A stretch of DNA of 64,000 nt, from assembly GCA_028823415.1 (NCBI GenBank), contig JAPKBL010000001.1, positions 1 to 64,000 on the forward strand. Direction: 5' to 3'. How positions within the stretch are numbered: the first letter of the stretch is position 1; every line of letters starts with the position of its first letter. The translations under genes and the position numbers were made by a program. The notes beneath the pieces are model-generated. The model had not been told where the DNA came from, made no database searches, and worked only from the letters and a program-made list of their open reading frames with translations. This document shows positions 56,361 to 64,000 of the stretch, in pieces. This DNA comes from Mariniblastus sp. (GTDB lineage: Bacteria; Planctomycetota; Planctomycetia; Pirellulales; Pirellulaceae).

Positions 56361-56901
56361 AATAGTAGAAATTTCGAATGTTAATATAGTCGATTCCACT
56401 GATGGATTTCGACTTTATTTTTTGCCCATTCCAATGCACCGCGGCGATTTCTAACGTCGTCTCATCTCCGGCACGCTAAAAAATCAGTTCGGTGTTCTCC
56501 AGCAAGATCCTCGCTGGCAATCCAATCCGCAACTCTCGCAACTCTGGCGACTTTAGCTGAAACAGCGAGAGGGCAAAGAATTCTGCAACGGGCCGACGTT
56601 TCCTAATTGTTTAATAAAAACAACCTCGGCCATTTTGACGCCCAAATTTGAGAGGCAATTCATTTTCCGATGCGGTAAAACCGATGTTGCCAATAGAGGA
56701 ATCACCGTTTTTGGGTGCGTCAGAATGGCGCGTATGTAAAACGAGGGCAATAAGGTAAGATTTTAAATTCAAAATCCCCCCAATTTCAGGTGCTGATTAG
56801 TGATTCCGATCGAACCTATCCCCAGTCGACCTATTTAGTCGATCGACGCGAACGCGGATTACGGCGAGAACTTAAATTTAAAATGGCTGAAGGAAACAGC
56901 A
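56361..56901. other. 541-bp intergenic region
   Basis: No gene is supported; open frames here are short and lack family matches. A purine-rich stretch, AAGGAAACAG, lies directly before the GTG of the next gene and may act as its RBS. No repeat or hairpin of note was found. Confidence 0.4.
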
Positions 56902-57765
56902 GTGGTAAACGGCGAGTCGGATAAATCGAATCAATTTCATTGGCCTGACGTCAAAGTCGAAGGCGTCGGGGCCGATTATCGAAAATCCCACCCCGTGGCC
57001 TGGTGGCTGGCATTGGTAGGCCCGGTCGTGATCAGTGCCGCATTGCTAGGCTGCATCGCTCTAATTCAGGGTTCCGACGTCGCCTACAGCTATGCTGCCG
57101 CTGCGGTGTCTGCATTCCTGTTCTTAGGCCGTTTCATCATCCTGATTGGTCAAAACGAACCAAACGCTGACTCGATTTTTTTTCTAAAGCATCTAACCGC
57201 CTCTAACCTATTTGTCATGTTAACCTACATGGACACCATGGTTGCGATGTTCGTTGCGTTTCACATGGGTATCATTTTTCGCCTACCGTGGGTGGGTCCG
57301 CGGATTCAGGGCGTCGTATCGGACAGCCAATTCATTCTTAGAAAACAGCCGTGGATTCGCCGCACAGCTTTCATTGGCCTGGTTGGATTCGTAATTTTCC
57401 CTTCTTCGACGACCGGCAGCGTGGGTGGTTCGATTTTTGGAAGACTCCTCGGAATGAAGCGCTGGCGAGTTGTGGTCGCAATCTTGGTCGGTAGTATTCT
57501 CGGCAATGGGATAATGCTTTTGTTCTCCAAGCAAATAGCAAAGTATATCGACAATGAGAGCTGGACCCTAAGGTTATTAGGAGTGGTCTTGATGATCGTT
57601 GTTCTATTCGTTGTCGAACGAAAATTTCAGAGTATCAAAGCAGAGTACATGGCGCAGGAAGAACTCAATGGGAAACTGGAGCTCCGCGCTGAAGATTCTT
57701 CTGCCACCGACACCTCAGAAAACGATGGCGAGCAACCTGAAGTAACTACCGAAAGTATTGAATGA
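56902..57765 (+). CDS. small multidrug export family membrane protein (COG2426)
   Basis: The 287-residue protein starts at GTG, with a good purine-rich site about seven bases upstream. The soluble N-terminal part (1-30) is followed by about six membrane helices. Marks of the COG2426 family include the stretch FPSSTTGSVGGSIFGRLLGMKRWRVVVAILVGSILGN, which is glycine-rich and conserved in small transporter-like proteins of this group. The C-terminal 60 residues are acidic and likely disordered. Despite the family name its transport substrate is unproven. It lies 15 bases before the uracil-DNA glycosylase gene on the same strand, so the two are probably one unit. Confidence 0.8.
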   Translation: MVNGESDKSNQFHWPDVKVEGVGADYRKSHPVAWWLALVGPVVISAALLGCIALIQGSDVAYSYAAAAVSAFLFLGRFIILIGQNEPNADSIFFLKHLTASNLFVMLTYMDTMVAMFVAFHMGIIFRLPWVGPRIQGVVSDSQFILRKQPWIRRTAFIGLVGFVIFPSSTTGSVGGSIFGRLLGMKRWRVVVAILVGSILGNGIMLLFSKQIAKYIDNESWTLRLLGVVLMIVVLFVVERKFQSIKAEYMAQEELNGKLELRAEDSSATDTSENDGEQPEVTTESIE

Positions 57766-57780
57766 AGCGGGCGGTGATTC

Positions 57781-58503
57781 TTGAGTAAGTCTCGGTCAAT
57801 ACCGTTTCGCTGGAAGCAACTTCAATCCGATGTCATCCACTGCTCCCACTGCCCCCGGTTGATCAACCACTGCCAAGCGGTCGCCCAAAAAAAGCGTCGG
57901 GCTTATGAAACCGACGACTACTGGGGCAAGCCTGTCCCCAATCTTGGCAATCCCAGCGTAGGCTTACTCATCGTTGGGCTTGCCCCCGGAGCTCATGGAG
58001 CCAATCGCACCGGTCGCATGTTCACTGGAGATCGAAGCGGAGAATGGCTTTACCGGGCAATGCACCGTGTGGGATTTGCGAATCAGAAAGACTCAACAGA
58101 TATTCACGACGGACTAAAGTTGAACGACTGCGCCATCACCAATATCTGTCGTTGTGCACCGCCGCAAAATAAACCGTCCCCTGAAGAACTCCAAAACTGT
58201 TCGCCCTACTTTGCAGAAACCCTTGAACTATGCGATCCAATCGTCGTCCTGGCTCTTGGCGGACTAGCCTGGAATGCAACCCTGCGTGAATTAATTCGCG
58301 TTGGCTGGTTCAACCGTCCGCCCAGAAGACCAAAATTCGGCCATGGCGAAAAAGTCCCTCTCAACAACAGCCGGTTTCTGCTGGGAAGCTACCACCCCAG
58401 TCAACAGAACACATTTACTGGAAAACTCACAAAACCCATGCTCGACCGCGTTTTTAAAAATGCCGTGAAATTAATCAAACAAAATCGGGCTGAAATCGAA
58501 TGA
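57781..58503 (+). CDS. uracil-DNA glycosylase family 5 (UDGb)
   Basis: This base-excision repair enzyme removes uracil and related bases from DNA. The 240-residue chain has the family-5 motif [25 protein letters not shown] (family 4 has a different motif) and [15 protein letters not shown] near the end. Four cysteines for the [4Fe-4S] cluster are in CSHCPRL (residues 21-24) and [18 protein letters not shown]. It begins with TTG at 57781, 15 bases after the previous stop; a later internal start would remove the cluster cysteines, so TTG is likely used. It is co-directional with the COG2426 protein. Confidence 0.93.
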   Translation: MSKSRSIPFRWKQLQSDVIHCSHCPRLINHCQAVAQKKRRAYETDDYWGKPVPNLGNPSVGLLIVGLAPGAHGANRTGRMFTGDRSGEWLYRAMHRVGFANQKDSTDIHDGLKLNDCAITNICRCAPPQNKPSPEELQNCSPYFAETLELCDPIVVLALGGLAWNATLRELIRVGWFNRPPRRPKFGHGEKVPLNNSRFLLGSYHPSQQNTFTGKLTKPMLDRVFKNAVKLIKQNRAEIE

Positions 58504-58686
58504 CAAAGTTTCCCAAGTGCGGTTTAATATTATTAGGCGAGTTGGTTACCGTTGGCTTGCTCGATTTAAACGATCCGACCGGTTGAGTTTTATCCCGCCG
58601 AACCGATTGAAACCCCTGAACTCAATCTCAACCTCAATTACTCAGGCGGCTATCACTGCCTTCCTAACAAACTGAAAAGAAGAATT

Positions 58687-60246
58687 GTGACAACAACTCC
58701 TCCCGAATCGGATCCTGATCACGACCCCAACGATTTAGTTCCCCTCCCGCAAACACGCGTTCACTCGGACGAGGATGAACACGAATTAGTTGACGCGTCG
58801 CTGGTAGAGGCACGTTCTTTTCCGCTTTCGAAAACCGGGATCGTTGCGTGGACAGTCGTTCTCTCAGTTACTCTGCTGATATTTTCATTGGTCACCTATT
58901 CGCAGATTTTTGCGGAACAGGAAATTGGCGGAGACGCCAGTGCAAGTGAACTGATGACTTTGCAAATGCAAGGAAAGTTGATAGTTGGGCAACAACAAAT
59001 AATGGCGTTTGACAAAACTCTACAAACCGATCTCAGCGACAGTTTGCCTGAAGAATTAAATACTGGAAGCTACGAACAAAGACTCTGCTACGCCATCCTC
59101 AAGGGAGAATTGGAAGGACCTAGTGCCGCGATTGAGCAATTGCTTGATCTTGACAAACAGGTTCGCCAATACGACCTGGAATTGACCGCAGATCAAAAGA
59201 AAATCAGTGCGATGATCGAGGAATTGAACCAGCAATATAAATCGGGGGAGCTTAATTCGAGCGACATCCTTCCCTTGATTGATCGTCAATTACTGGAATC
59301 TCGTCTGGGCTGGACCGGTCGACTCGCTCTGTTGCCCGGAGAAACACCACTGACAATAGAGAGGGCGGCAATTGAATCCGAAGCACTCACGATGTTGGTC
59401 ATTTTGATTATTATGAGTGTTGTCGGGTTGGGAATTGGACTGGCGAGCTTAACTTCGGTAATCGTCTTCATTGTAAAATTGACGAAAAAGAAAATCACGC
59501 CACACTTCGAAATTCGGTTTTACAATCACAATATCTATATCGAGACGTTCGCGGTCTGGATGTGTTTATTTTTTGGGACCTCCATTCTTTTAGGGATGTT
59601 GTCGTTCGAGAATCCAACGACGGCGATGTATCTCCAACCGCTCATTTTCTTTGGATCACTCATTTGCTTGGTCTGGCCGATTCTTCGAGGGATTCCATTT
59701 TCGCAAGTCCGCCAGGACATCGGCTGGACTTGGGACAATCCCCTGCGAGAAATAATGTGCGCGATTCCAACTTATCTAGCAACACTCTCGTTACTCCTTC
59801 CTGGTTTTATAATCATGTTTATTTTGATGGCATTGGTTTCCGTCTTCCAGCAAACACCTGAATTTGCAAGCCCTATCGGCCCCAGTCATCCAATTCAAGA
59901 GCTGCTTGCCGAGGGAGGCACAACGATGGTTCTAATGATTTTCGTGACCGCATGTATTGCCGCGCCGATCGTAGAAGAAACCGTTTTTCGAGGAATCCTG
60001 TATCGGCATTTACGAGACGTCAAATCCTTCTCGGCACGGTGGATGAGTGTTCTTTTCGCAGCAATCATTAACGCGCTTATTTTTGCCGCAATTCACCCAC
60101 AAGGAATCTATGGCATACCCCTATTGGCCATGCTTGCCATTGGCTTTTCACTTGCCAGAGAATGGCGAGGCTCGCTGATAAGTTCGATGGCAATGCACGC
60201 GATACACAACACGCTCGTGACTTGTGTCATGCTCACAATTTTGTGA
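58687..60246 (+). CDS. CPBP-family intramembrane metalloprotease
   Basis: The 519-residue protein has an acidic N-terminal tail, one helix at about 58-78, a roughly 150-residue helical domain, then membrane helices from about 238. The CPBP (Abi) motifs are EETVFRGILYRHLR, then NALIFAAIHPQG and a late AMHAIHNTLV. The Glu pair and two His residues form the metal site. Such proteins cleave or process prenyl-like or membrane substrates. A GTG start at 58687 is used. The extra N-terminal domain is unusual for this family, where most members are 200-300 residues. It is 183 bases after the glycosylase gene. Confidence 0.88.
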   Translation: MTTTPPESDPDHDPNDLVPLPQTRVHSDEDEHELVDASLVEARSFPLSKTGIVAWTVVLSVTLLIFSLVTYSQIFAEQEIGGDASASELMTLQMQGKLIVGQQQIMAFDKTLQTDLSDSLPEELNTGSYEQRLCYAILKGELEGPSAAIEQLLDLDKQVRQYDLELTADQKKISAMIEELNQQYKSGELNSSDILPLIDRQLLESRLGWTGRLALLPGETPLTIERAAIESEALTMLVILIIMSVVGLGIGLASLTSVIVFIVKLTKKKITPHFEIRFYNHNIYIETFAVWMCLFFGTSILLGMLSFENPTTAMYLQPLIFFGSLICLVWPILRGIPFSQVRQDIGWTWDNPLREIMCAIPTYLATLSLLLPGFIIMFILMALVSVFQQTPEFASPIGPSHPIQELLAEGGTTMVLMIFVTACIAAPIVEETVFRGILYRHLRDVKSFSARWMSVLFAAIINALIFAAIHPQGIYGIPLLAMLAIGFSLAREWRGSLISSMAMHAIHNTLVTCVMLTIL

Positions 60247-60331
60247 TCATGGTAACTGATCAAAGTTATTAACACAGTTGGTTTCGAACATGTTCGCGAC
60301 CCTATCCGCCCCTAAAAAAGACAAATCATCC

Positions 60332-61573
60332 ATGGCTCGTATTAACGACAATTACTTGAAGCTCCAGGCAGGCTACTTGTTTCCAGAAATTGCACGTCGC
60401 GTCAATGCGTTCTGTGAATCCCAACCCAATGCGGATGTCATCAAAATGGGAATCGGCGATGTTACCCAACCGCTCTGCCCAGCCATTGTAGACGCCATGC
60501 ACAAGGCAATTGACGAGATGGCCATTCGAGAATCATTCCGTGGCTACGGTCCGGAACAGGGGTACGGGTTTCTGCGTGATGCCATTGCCGAAAATGATTA
60601 TCAAAATCGCGGCATTGACATTCAGAGTGATGAGATATTTATCTCGGATGGTTCGAAATGCGATTCCGGAAACCTGCTCGACATTTTTGGAAGCGACAAC
60701 GTCATTGCGGTTCTTGACCCGGTCTATCCGGTTTACGTCGACACGAATGTCATGGCCGGACATACCGGTGAAGCGGACGCGATGGGACGCTACGGCAAAC
60801 TCGTTTATATGCCGGTCACAGCCGAATCAAATTTCGAACCAGTGATCCCCACGGAACACGTTGATTTAATTTACCTCTGTTACCCGAACAATCCGACTGG
60901 AACCGTGGCAACCCGTGAGATGCTCGAGAAATGGGTAGCCTACGCCAAAGAACACAATTCTATCATCTTCTACGATGCCGCCTACGAAGCATTCATTTCC
61001 GAGGAAGATGTTCCCCGTTCAATTTTTGAAATCGAAGGCGCCCGGGAGGTTGCGATCGAACTCAGAAGTTTCAGTAAAACCGCTGGATTCACCGGCACTC
61101 GATGTGCCTTTACCGTGATCCCGAAAGGGCTTGTCGGCAAAACAGCCACCGGTGACTCTCATTCGATTCACGCACTCTGGAATCGGAGACAAAGCACAAA
61201 ATTCAACGGAGTCTCTTACCCTGTCCAATGCGGAGCCGCAGCCGCTTATTCGCAGGAAGGACGGGAACAAATCAGTGAACTCGTGGCCTTTTACATGAAC
61301 AACGCGAAATTACTACGCGAAGGACTCACCGCTGCTGGATTGGAAGTCTTTGGCGGAATCAACGCACCCTACGTTTGGCTAAAAACCCCCGGTGACACCA
61401 GCAGTTGGGATTTCTTCGACGAACTGCTTGAGAAGTCCCACATCGTTGGTACGCCCGGAAGTGGATTCGGAGCTGCCGGCGAAGGCTATTTCCGTCTAAG
61501 TGCATTCAACAGCCTTGAGAATACAGTAACGGCGATCCAACGCATCCAGAAATCGGTGGCTACGAGCGTCTAA
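60332..61573 (+). CDS. dapL: LL-diaminopimelate aminotransferase
   Basis: This PLP enzyme turns tetrahydrodipicolinate directly into LL-diaminopimelate, a short path to lysine and cell-wall diaminopimelate. The chain starting at ATG 60332 has 413 residues, the usual length. The N-terminal [23 protein letters not shown] and [12 protein letters not shown] match the DapL signature, then [15 protein letters not shown] and the PLP lysine K249 in [18 protein letters not shown]. The upstream in-frame ATG at 60278 would add 18 non-matching residues. DapL in bacteria is known in planctomycetes, chlamydiae, spirochaetes and others, which supports the taxon guess. Confidence 0.95.
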   Translation: MARINDNYLKLQAGYLFPEIARRVNAFCESQPNADVIKMGIGDVTQPLCPAIVDAMHKAIDEMAIRESFRGYGPEQGYGFLRDAIAENDYQNRGIDIQSDEIFISDGSKCDSGNLLDIFGSDNVIAVLDPVYPVYVDTNVMAGHTGEADAMGRYGKLVYMPVTAESNFEPVIPTEHVDLIYLCYPNNPTGTVATREMLEKWVAYAKEHNSIIFYDAAYEAFISEEDVPRSIFEIEGAREVAIELRSFSKTAGFTGTRCAFTVIPKGLVGKTATGDSHSIHALWNRRQSTKFNGVSYPVQCGAAAAYSQEGREQISELVAFYMNNAKLLREGLTAAGLEVFGGINAPYVWLKTPGDTSSWDFFDELLEKSHIVGTPGSGFGAAGEGYFRLSAFNSLENTVTAIQRIQKSVATSV

Positions 61574-61615
61574 CCATCATTCGCATCCGCCAGCGTTAGA
61601 TCTGCAGTTCTGATA

Positions 61616-62422
61616 CTAACCCGGTACATCCCCCCGCTGACACGACTGCTCAGTCGTAGCCCGAACCGCGCCGACGGAGATGCCGCCGTCTACCAATAAA
61701 GTCTGACCCGTGATGTATTGGCTCGCATCCGAGGCCAGCAACAGTAACGGACCGGCGAGATCCCCGGGCGCACCCGGACGGCCCAACGGAATCCGTTCGC
61801 AAAGATAATCAACCCAGCCTTCTTGCTCATACATGACTTTATTCTGTTCGGTTTTGAACCACCCAGGTGCTAGACAGTTAACGGTAATGCCGTCACCTCC
61901 CCAATCGTGAGCCAAACTCATGGTAAGTTGCTTGGTCCCTCCTCGGCTTGCTCCGTAGGGGCCTAGTCCCGCATACCCTGCCACACAGGTGACAGAACCA
62001 ATATTGATAATCCGCCCATACTGCTGCTTCGCCATGTGCCTGGCGACTTCCTGGGCAACGAAGAATGCACCTCTCAAATTCGTATCTAAAACGAGATTCC
62101 AATCTTCCCATTGAACGTCAGCGGCTGGCTTGCGCACATTGCACCCCGCGTTATTAACCAAAATATCAATTCGGCCAAAGGTATCGATCACCTCGCCAAT
62201 CGCGTCTTTGATGCTCTGATGATTCCGCACATCTAATCCAATTTTGGCGGTTCGCGCCCCCAATAATTCAACCTCATCGCAGGGACCGTCCAATGAACTC
62301 AGTGTACGACTCGTCATCGCGACACTCGCCCCGGCTTTTGCCAATGTTTTTGCGAAACCCAGCCCGAGGCCGCGGCTTGCACCTGTAACCAAGGCAACTT
62401 TATCTGATAAGTCAAATGACAC
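61616..62422 (-). CDS. SDR-family oxidoreductase (gluconate 5-dehydrogenase-like)
   Basis: The 268-residue short-chain dehydrogenase has the NAD(P) loop TGASRGLGLGFA, NNAGCNV, the catalytic Ser in NIGSVT and Tyr-x3-Arg in place of the Lys in YGASRGGTKQ (the Lys is shifted, K in TKQ). That replacement of the catalytic lysine at the YxxxK position deserves a check. The end is TGQTLLVDGGISVGA. It resembles gluconate 5-dehydrogenase-type SDRs, like the SDR at 6141-6923. The C-terminal 15 residues (ATTEQSCQRGDVPG) look like a non-conserved tail. A zinc alcohol dehydrogenase lies upstream on the same strand 380 bases away. Confidence 0.85.
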   Translation of the reverse strand: MSFDLSDKVALVTGASRGLGLGFAKTLAKAGASVAMTSRTLSSLDGPCDEVELLGARTAKIGLDVRNHQSIKDAIGEVIDTFGRIDILVNNAGCNVRKPAADVQWEDWNLVLDTNLRGAFFVAQEVARHMAKQQYGRIINIGSVTCVAGYAGLGPYGASRGGTKQLTMSLAHDWGGDGITVNCLAPGWFKTEQNKVMYEQEGWVDYLCERIPLGRPGAPGDLAGPLLLLASDASQYITGQTLLVDGGISVGAVRATTEQSCQRGDVPG

Positions 62423-62591
62423 AGTTTACTCCGATATTTAGGTTGTTTTTCACACAGATTCCGATGTTTTCCAGTTCCCTCGATAGCACTCAACACCAGC
62501 TTTGGTTATCCTAGGCAACTCACTTAACCTCACTCATTAGTCCCTCGGTCAGGCGCAAGCCTCATCCTTATTTTTTCGCTCAGAGATTGAT

Positions 62592-62768
62592 ATGCAAAAA
62601 CGTTTAATAATTCTTCTATTCATTTTTGGATTAGGGCTCTGTGGTGTCGGCGGTTTTTATTATTGGCTAGATCAGCAAGTTCCTAAGGCGGACCCGAACT
62701 TCACCAAAGAGCAAGCCGAGCCTGACGAAAATGCAGCCAAAGGGCAAATGGTAGCACCTGCAATGTAG
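62592..62768 (+). CDS. 58-residue single-span membrane peptide
   Basis: ATG at 62592 opens 58 codons to TAG at 62766-62768. Residues 5-25 are strongly hydrophobic (LIILLFIFGLGLCGVGGFYYW), after MQKR; the mature part is acidic (DQQVPKADPNFTKEQAEPDE). This charge pattern (positive start, hydrophobic span, acidic tail) is that of a small inner-membrane protein facing outside. The gene is alone on the plus strand between two minus-strand genes. It matches no family I know. Only a weak purine stretch precedes the start, so it may not be expressed. Confidence 0.5.
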   Translation: MQKRLIILLFIFGLGLCGVGGFYYWLDQQVPKADPNFTKEQAEPDENAAKGQMVAPAM

Positions 62769-62802
62769 TGGATGGTTCATTCCATTCAACACAGGCTCAG
62801 CA

Positions 62803-63834
62803 TTACGGCTGGACCACAACTTTTAGAAGCTCCGGTTCGTGCTTGTAAAGTCGCTGAAAAAATTCTGGCCCCCGATCCAAGGTAGTAACCTGACTGATGA
62901 GGGGGCTGACTTTGATTTGCCCGGACGCCATCAATTCGATGCACCGTGGATATTCGCCGCTTGACCCGCAAGACCCCACTAGTTTAAGTTCTCGCGTCAC
63001 GACCTTCTGAAGTGGTAAGTCAACATTCGGTTGAAGGTTTCCCACGAGTCCGACCTGCCCACCGAGCCGGACACAGTCAATAGCCGTGCGGAGGGGGTCT
63101 GTTTTCCCAACGACTTCCATTGCGATATCGACACCAACGCCATCGGTGATTGCTAAGACTTCCGACACGACATCAACCGCAGTGGCTTGAAGACAGTGAG
63201 TTGCCCCAAGTTCTTTCGCTAGGTTTAATTTAAAAGCGTCGATATCAATGGCGACAATTTGCTTACAACCAGCAACCTTCAATGCCTGAACAACAAGTAA
63301 GCCAATCATTCCAGTGCCAACGACAACCGCAGTCGCACCCGATGGAATATCGAGCAAACTAACAGCATGTACCGCCACCGAAACCGGCTCCACAAGCGCC
63401 GCATGCTCGAATGCCAGATCATCAGGAATCTCGTAAACGATGTGCTCCGGGACCGCGACAAACTCGGCGAAACAACCTGACTGCCGATACGTTTCGCAGG
63501 AAACGCCCAACACCCGACGATCGGCACAGAGATTGGTACTACCCTCAAGACAAACGCGACAGCTTCCACAGGAAATCATCGAATCAAAAGTCACTCGCTG
63601 CCCGACCGAAAACCGAGAAACCTCTGGACCTATTTCCGTCACAACCCCGGCCGCCTCATGGCCCATCACCAAAGGTGGAATTCGGCGACCGCTGCTCCCG
63701 TCGTAGCCGTGAACATCGCTGCCACAGATACCGCAAGCCTTGACCGAAACCAAGACATCGAGGGGGCCCAACACCGGTTTTTCAATCTCTACTACGTTTA
63801 GGTTTTGGTATTCAGATAACAATAAAGCGCGCAT
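62803..63834 (-). CDS. zinc-dependent medium-chain alcohol dehydrogenase
   Basis: The 343-residue protein belongs to the MDR/zinc alcohol dehydrogenase family (sorbitol, threonine or galactitol dehydrogenase-like). Catalytic zinc ligands are C-G-I-C-G-S-D-V-H and GHEAAGVV; the structural zinc knuckle is CGSCRVCLEGSTNLC. The NAD loop is VVGTGMIGLLVVQA, and E in EVVGKTDP is nearby. The start ATG at 63834 opens directly with MRALLLSEY, a common start for this family. It is followed at 380 bases on the same strand by an SDR gene. A polyol or sugar-alcohol oxidation is likely; the substrate is unknown. Confidence 0.92.
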   Translation of the reverse strand: MRALLLSEYQNLNVVEIEKPVLGPLDVLVSVKACGICGSDVHGYDGSSGRRIPPLVMGHEAAGVVTEIGPEVSRFSVGQRVTFDSMISCGSCRVCLEGSTNLCADRRVLGVSCETYRQSGCFAEFVAVPEHIVYEIPDDLAFEHAALVEPVSVAVHAVSLLDIPSGATAVVVGTGMIGLLVVQALKVAGCKQIVAIDIDAFKLNLAKELGATHCLQATAVDVVSEVLAITDGVGVDIAMEVVGKTDPLRTAIDCVRLGGQVGLVGNLQPNVDLPLQKVVTRELKLVGSCGSSGEYPRCIELMASGQIKVSPLISQVTTLDRGPEFFQRLYKHEPELLKVVVQP

Positions 63835-64000
63835 TAAAACCCTTAAAAATTCAATCGAGAATTAAAAAAACACAGATCAATAAGGTGCCCCTAGGATTGT
63901 AGAACGTTCACGCTGCCAACTCAATCATCCAACAGCCAGAAAAGACCAATCAAAGATTCGCTTCATTCAATTCCATTGGCTTTCAAGTGGTCTTGAAACC

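Overview
The window looks like chromosome from a planctomycete of the Pirellulales/Rhodopirellula type. This is inferred from gene content: two secreted sulfatases, a DUF1559 prepilin-type gene (here interrupted), a PQQ-type beta-propeller protein, an MJ0042 zinc-ribbon membrane protein, an LL-diaminopimelate aminotransferase, a very long tandem UvrA, and weak or absent Shine-Dalgarno sites at many starts. No rRNA, tRNA, CRISPR array, insertion sequence or prophage was recognised. Base composition looks even throughout, with no obvious foreign island.

Layout. 1-4.4 kb: end of a 15-bp tandem repeat, thioredoxin reductase (-), CstA-type transporter overlapping a small lipoprotein, HIT protein. 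4.5-9.2 kb: a sulfatase, then three minus-strand sugar-acid-type dehydrogenases. 9.5-12.8 kb: pyrimidine nucleoside salvage (phosphorylase, cytidine deaminase, convergent CNT transporter). 12.9-19.2 kb: membrane protein, YacG-like zinc protein, a glycosyltransferase-like protein with a coiled-coil tail, and an OPT-family transporter with a small membrane partner. 19.5-26.2 kb: AMP nucleosidase, bifunctional proline catabolic enzyme, DUF2237 protein, formate-tetrahydrofolate ligase. 26.4-30.2 kb: a Tat-exported molybdopterin oxidoreductase and its four-cluster ferredoxin subunit. 30.5-39.7 kb: PQQ-like propeller, CBM9-like protein, and the 2345-residue tandem UvrA. 40.1-47.9 kb: HD-GYP protein, acyltransferase, second sulfatase, a selenocysteine protein, MJ0042 protein and the interrupted DUF1559 gene. 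48.5-54.2 kb: the complete 2-oxoglutarate dehydrogenase set sucA-sucB-lpdA. 54.4-63.8 kb: secreted unknown, pentapeptide-repeat protein, membrane export protein, family-5 uracil-DNA glycosylase, CPBP protease, dapL, SDR, a 58-residue membrane peptide and a zinc alcohol dehydrogenase.

The most notable observation is a 115-codon gene at 44799-45146 that ordinary ORF calling breaks. Codon 13 is an in-frame TGA forming a Sec-x-x-Cys motif. It is followed by a hairpin whose position and loop fit a bacterial SECIS element, and it is preceded by a strong ribosome binding site. The product looks like an ArsC/Spx-type thioredoxin-fold selenoprotein. The second is the tandem UvrA: two full UvrA units joined in one chain, plus a roughly 340-residue C-terminal extension that is itself an internal duplication of a tryptophan-rich domain I do not recognise. 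Other points are a single in-frame amber codon splitting a DUF1559 gene, and paired hairpins with a short leader ORF directly before the pentapeptide-repeat gene.
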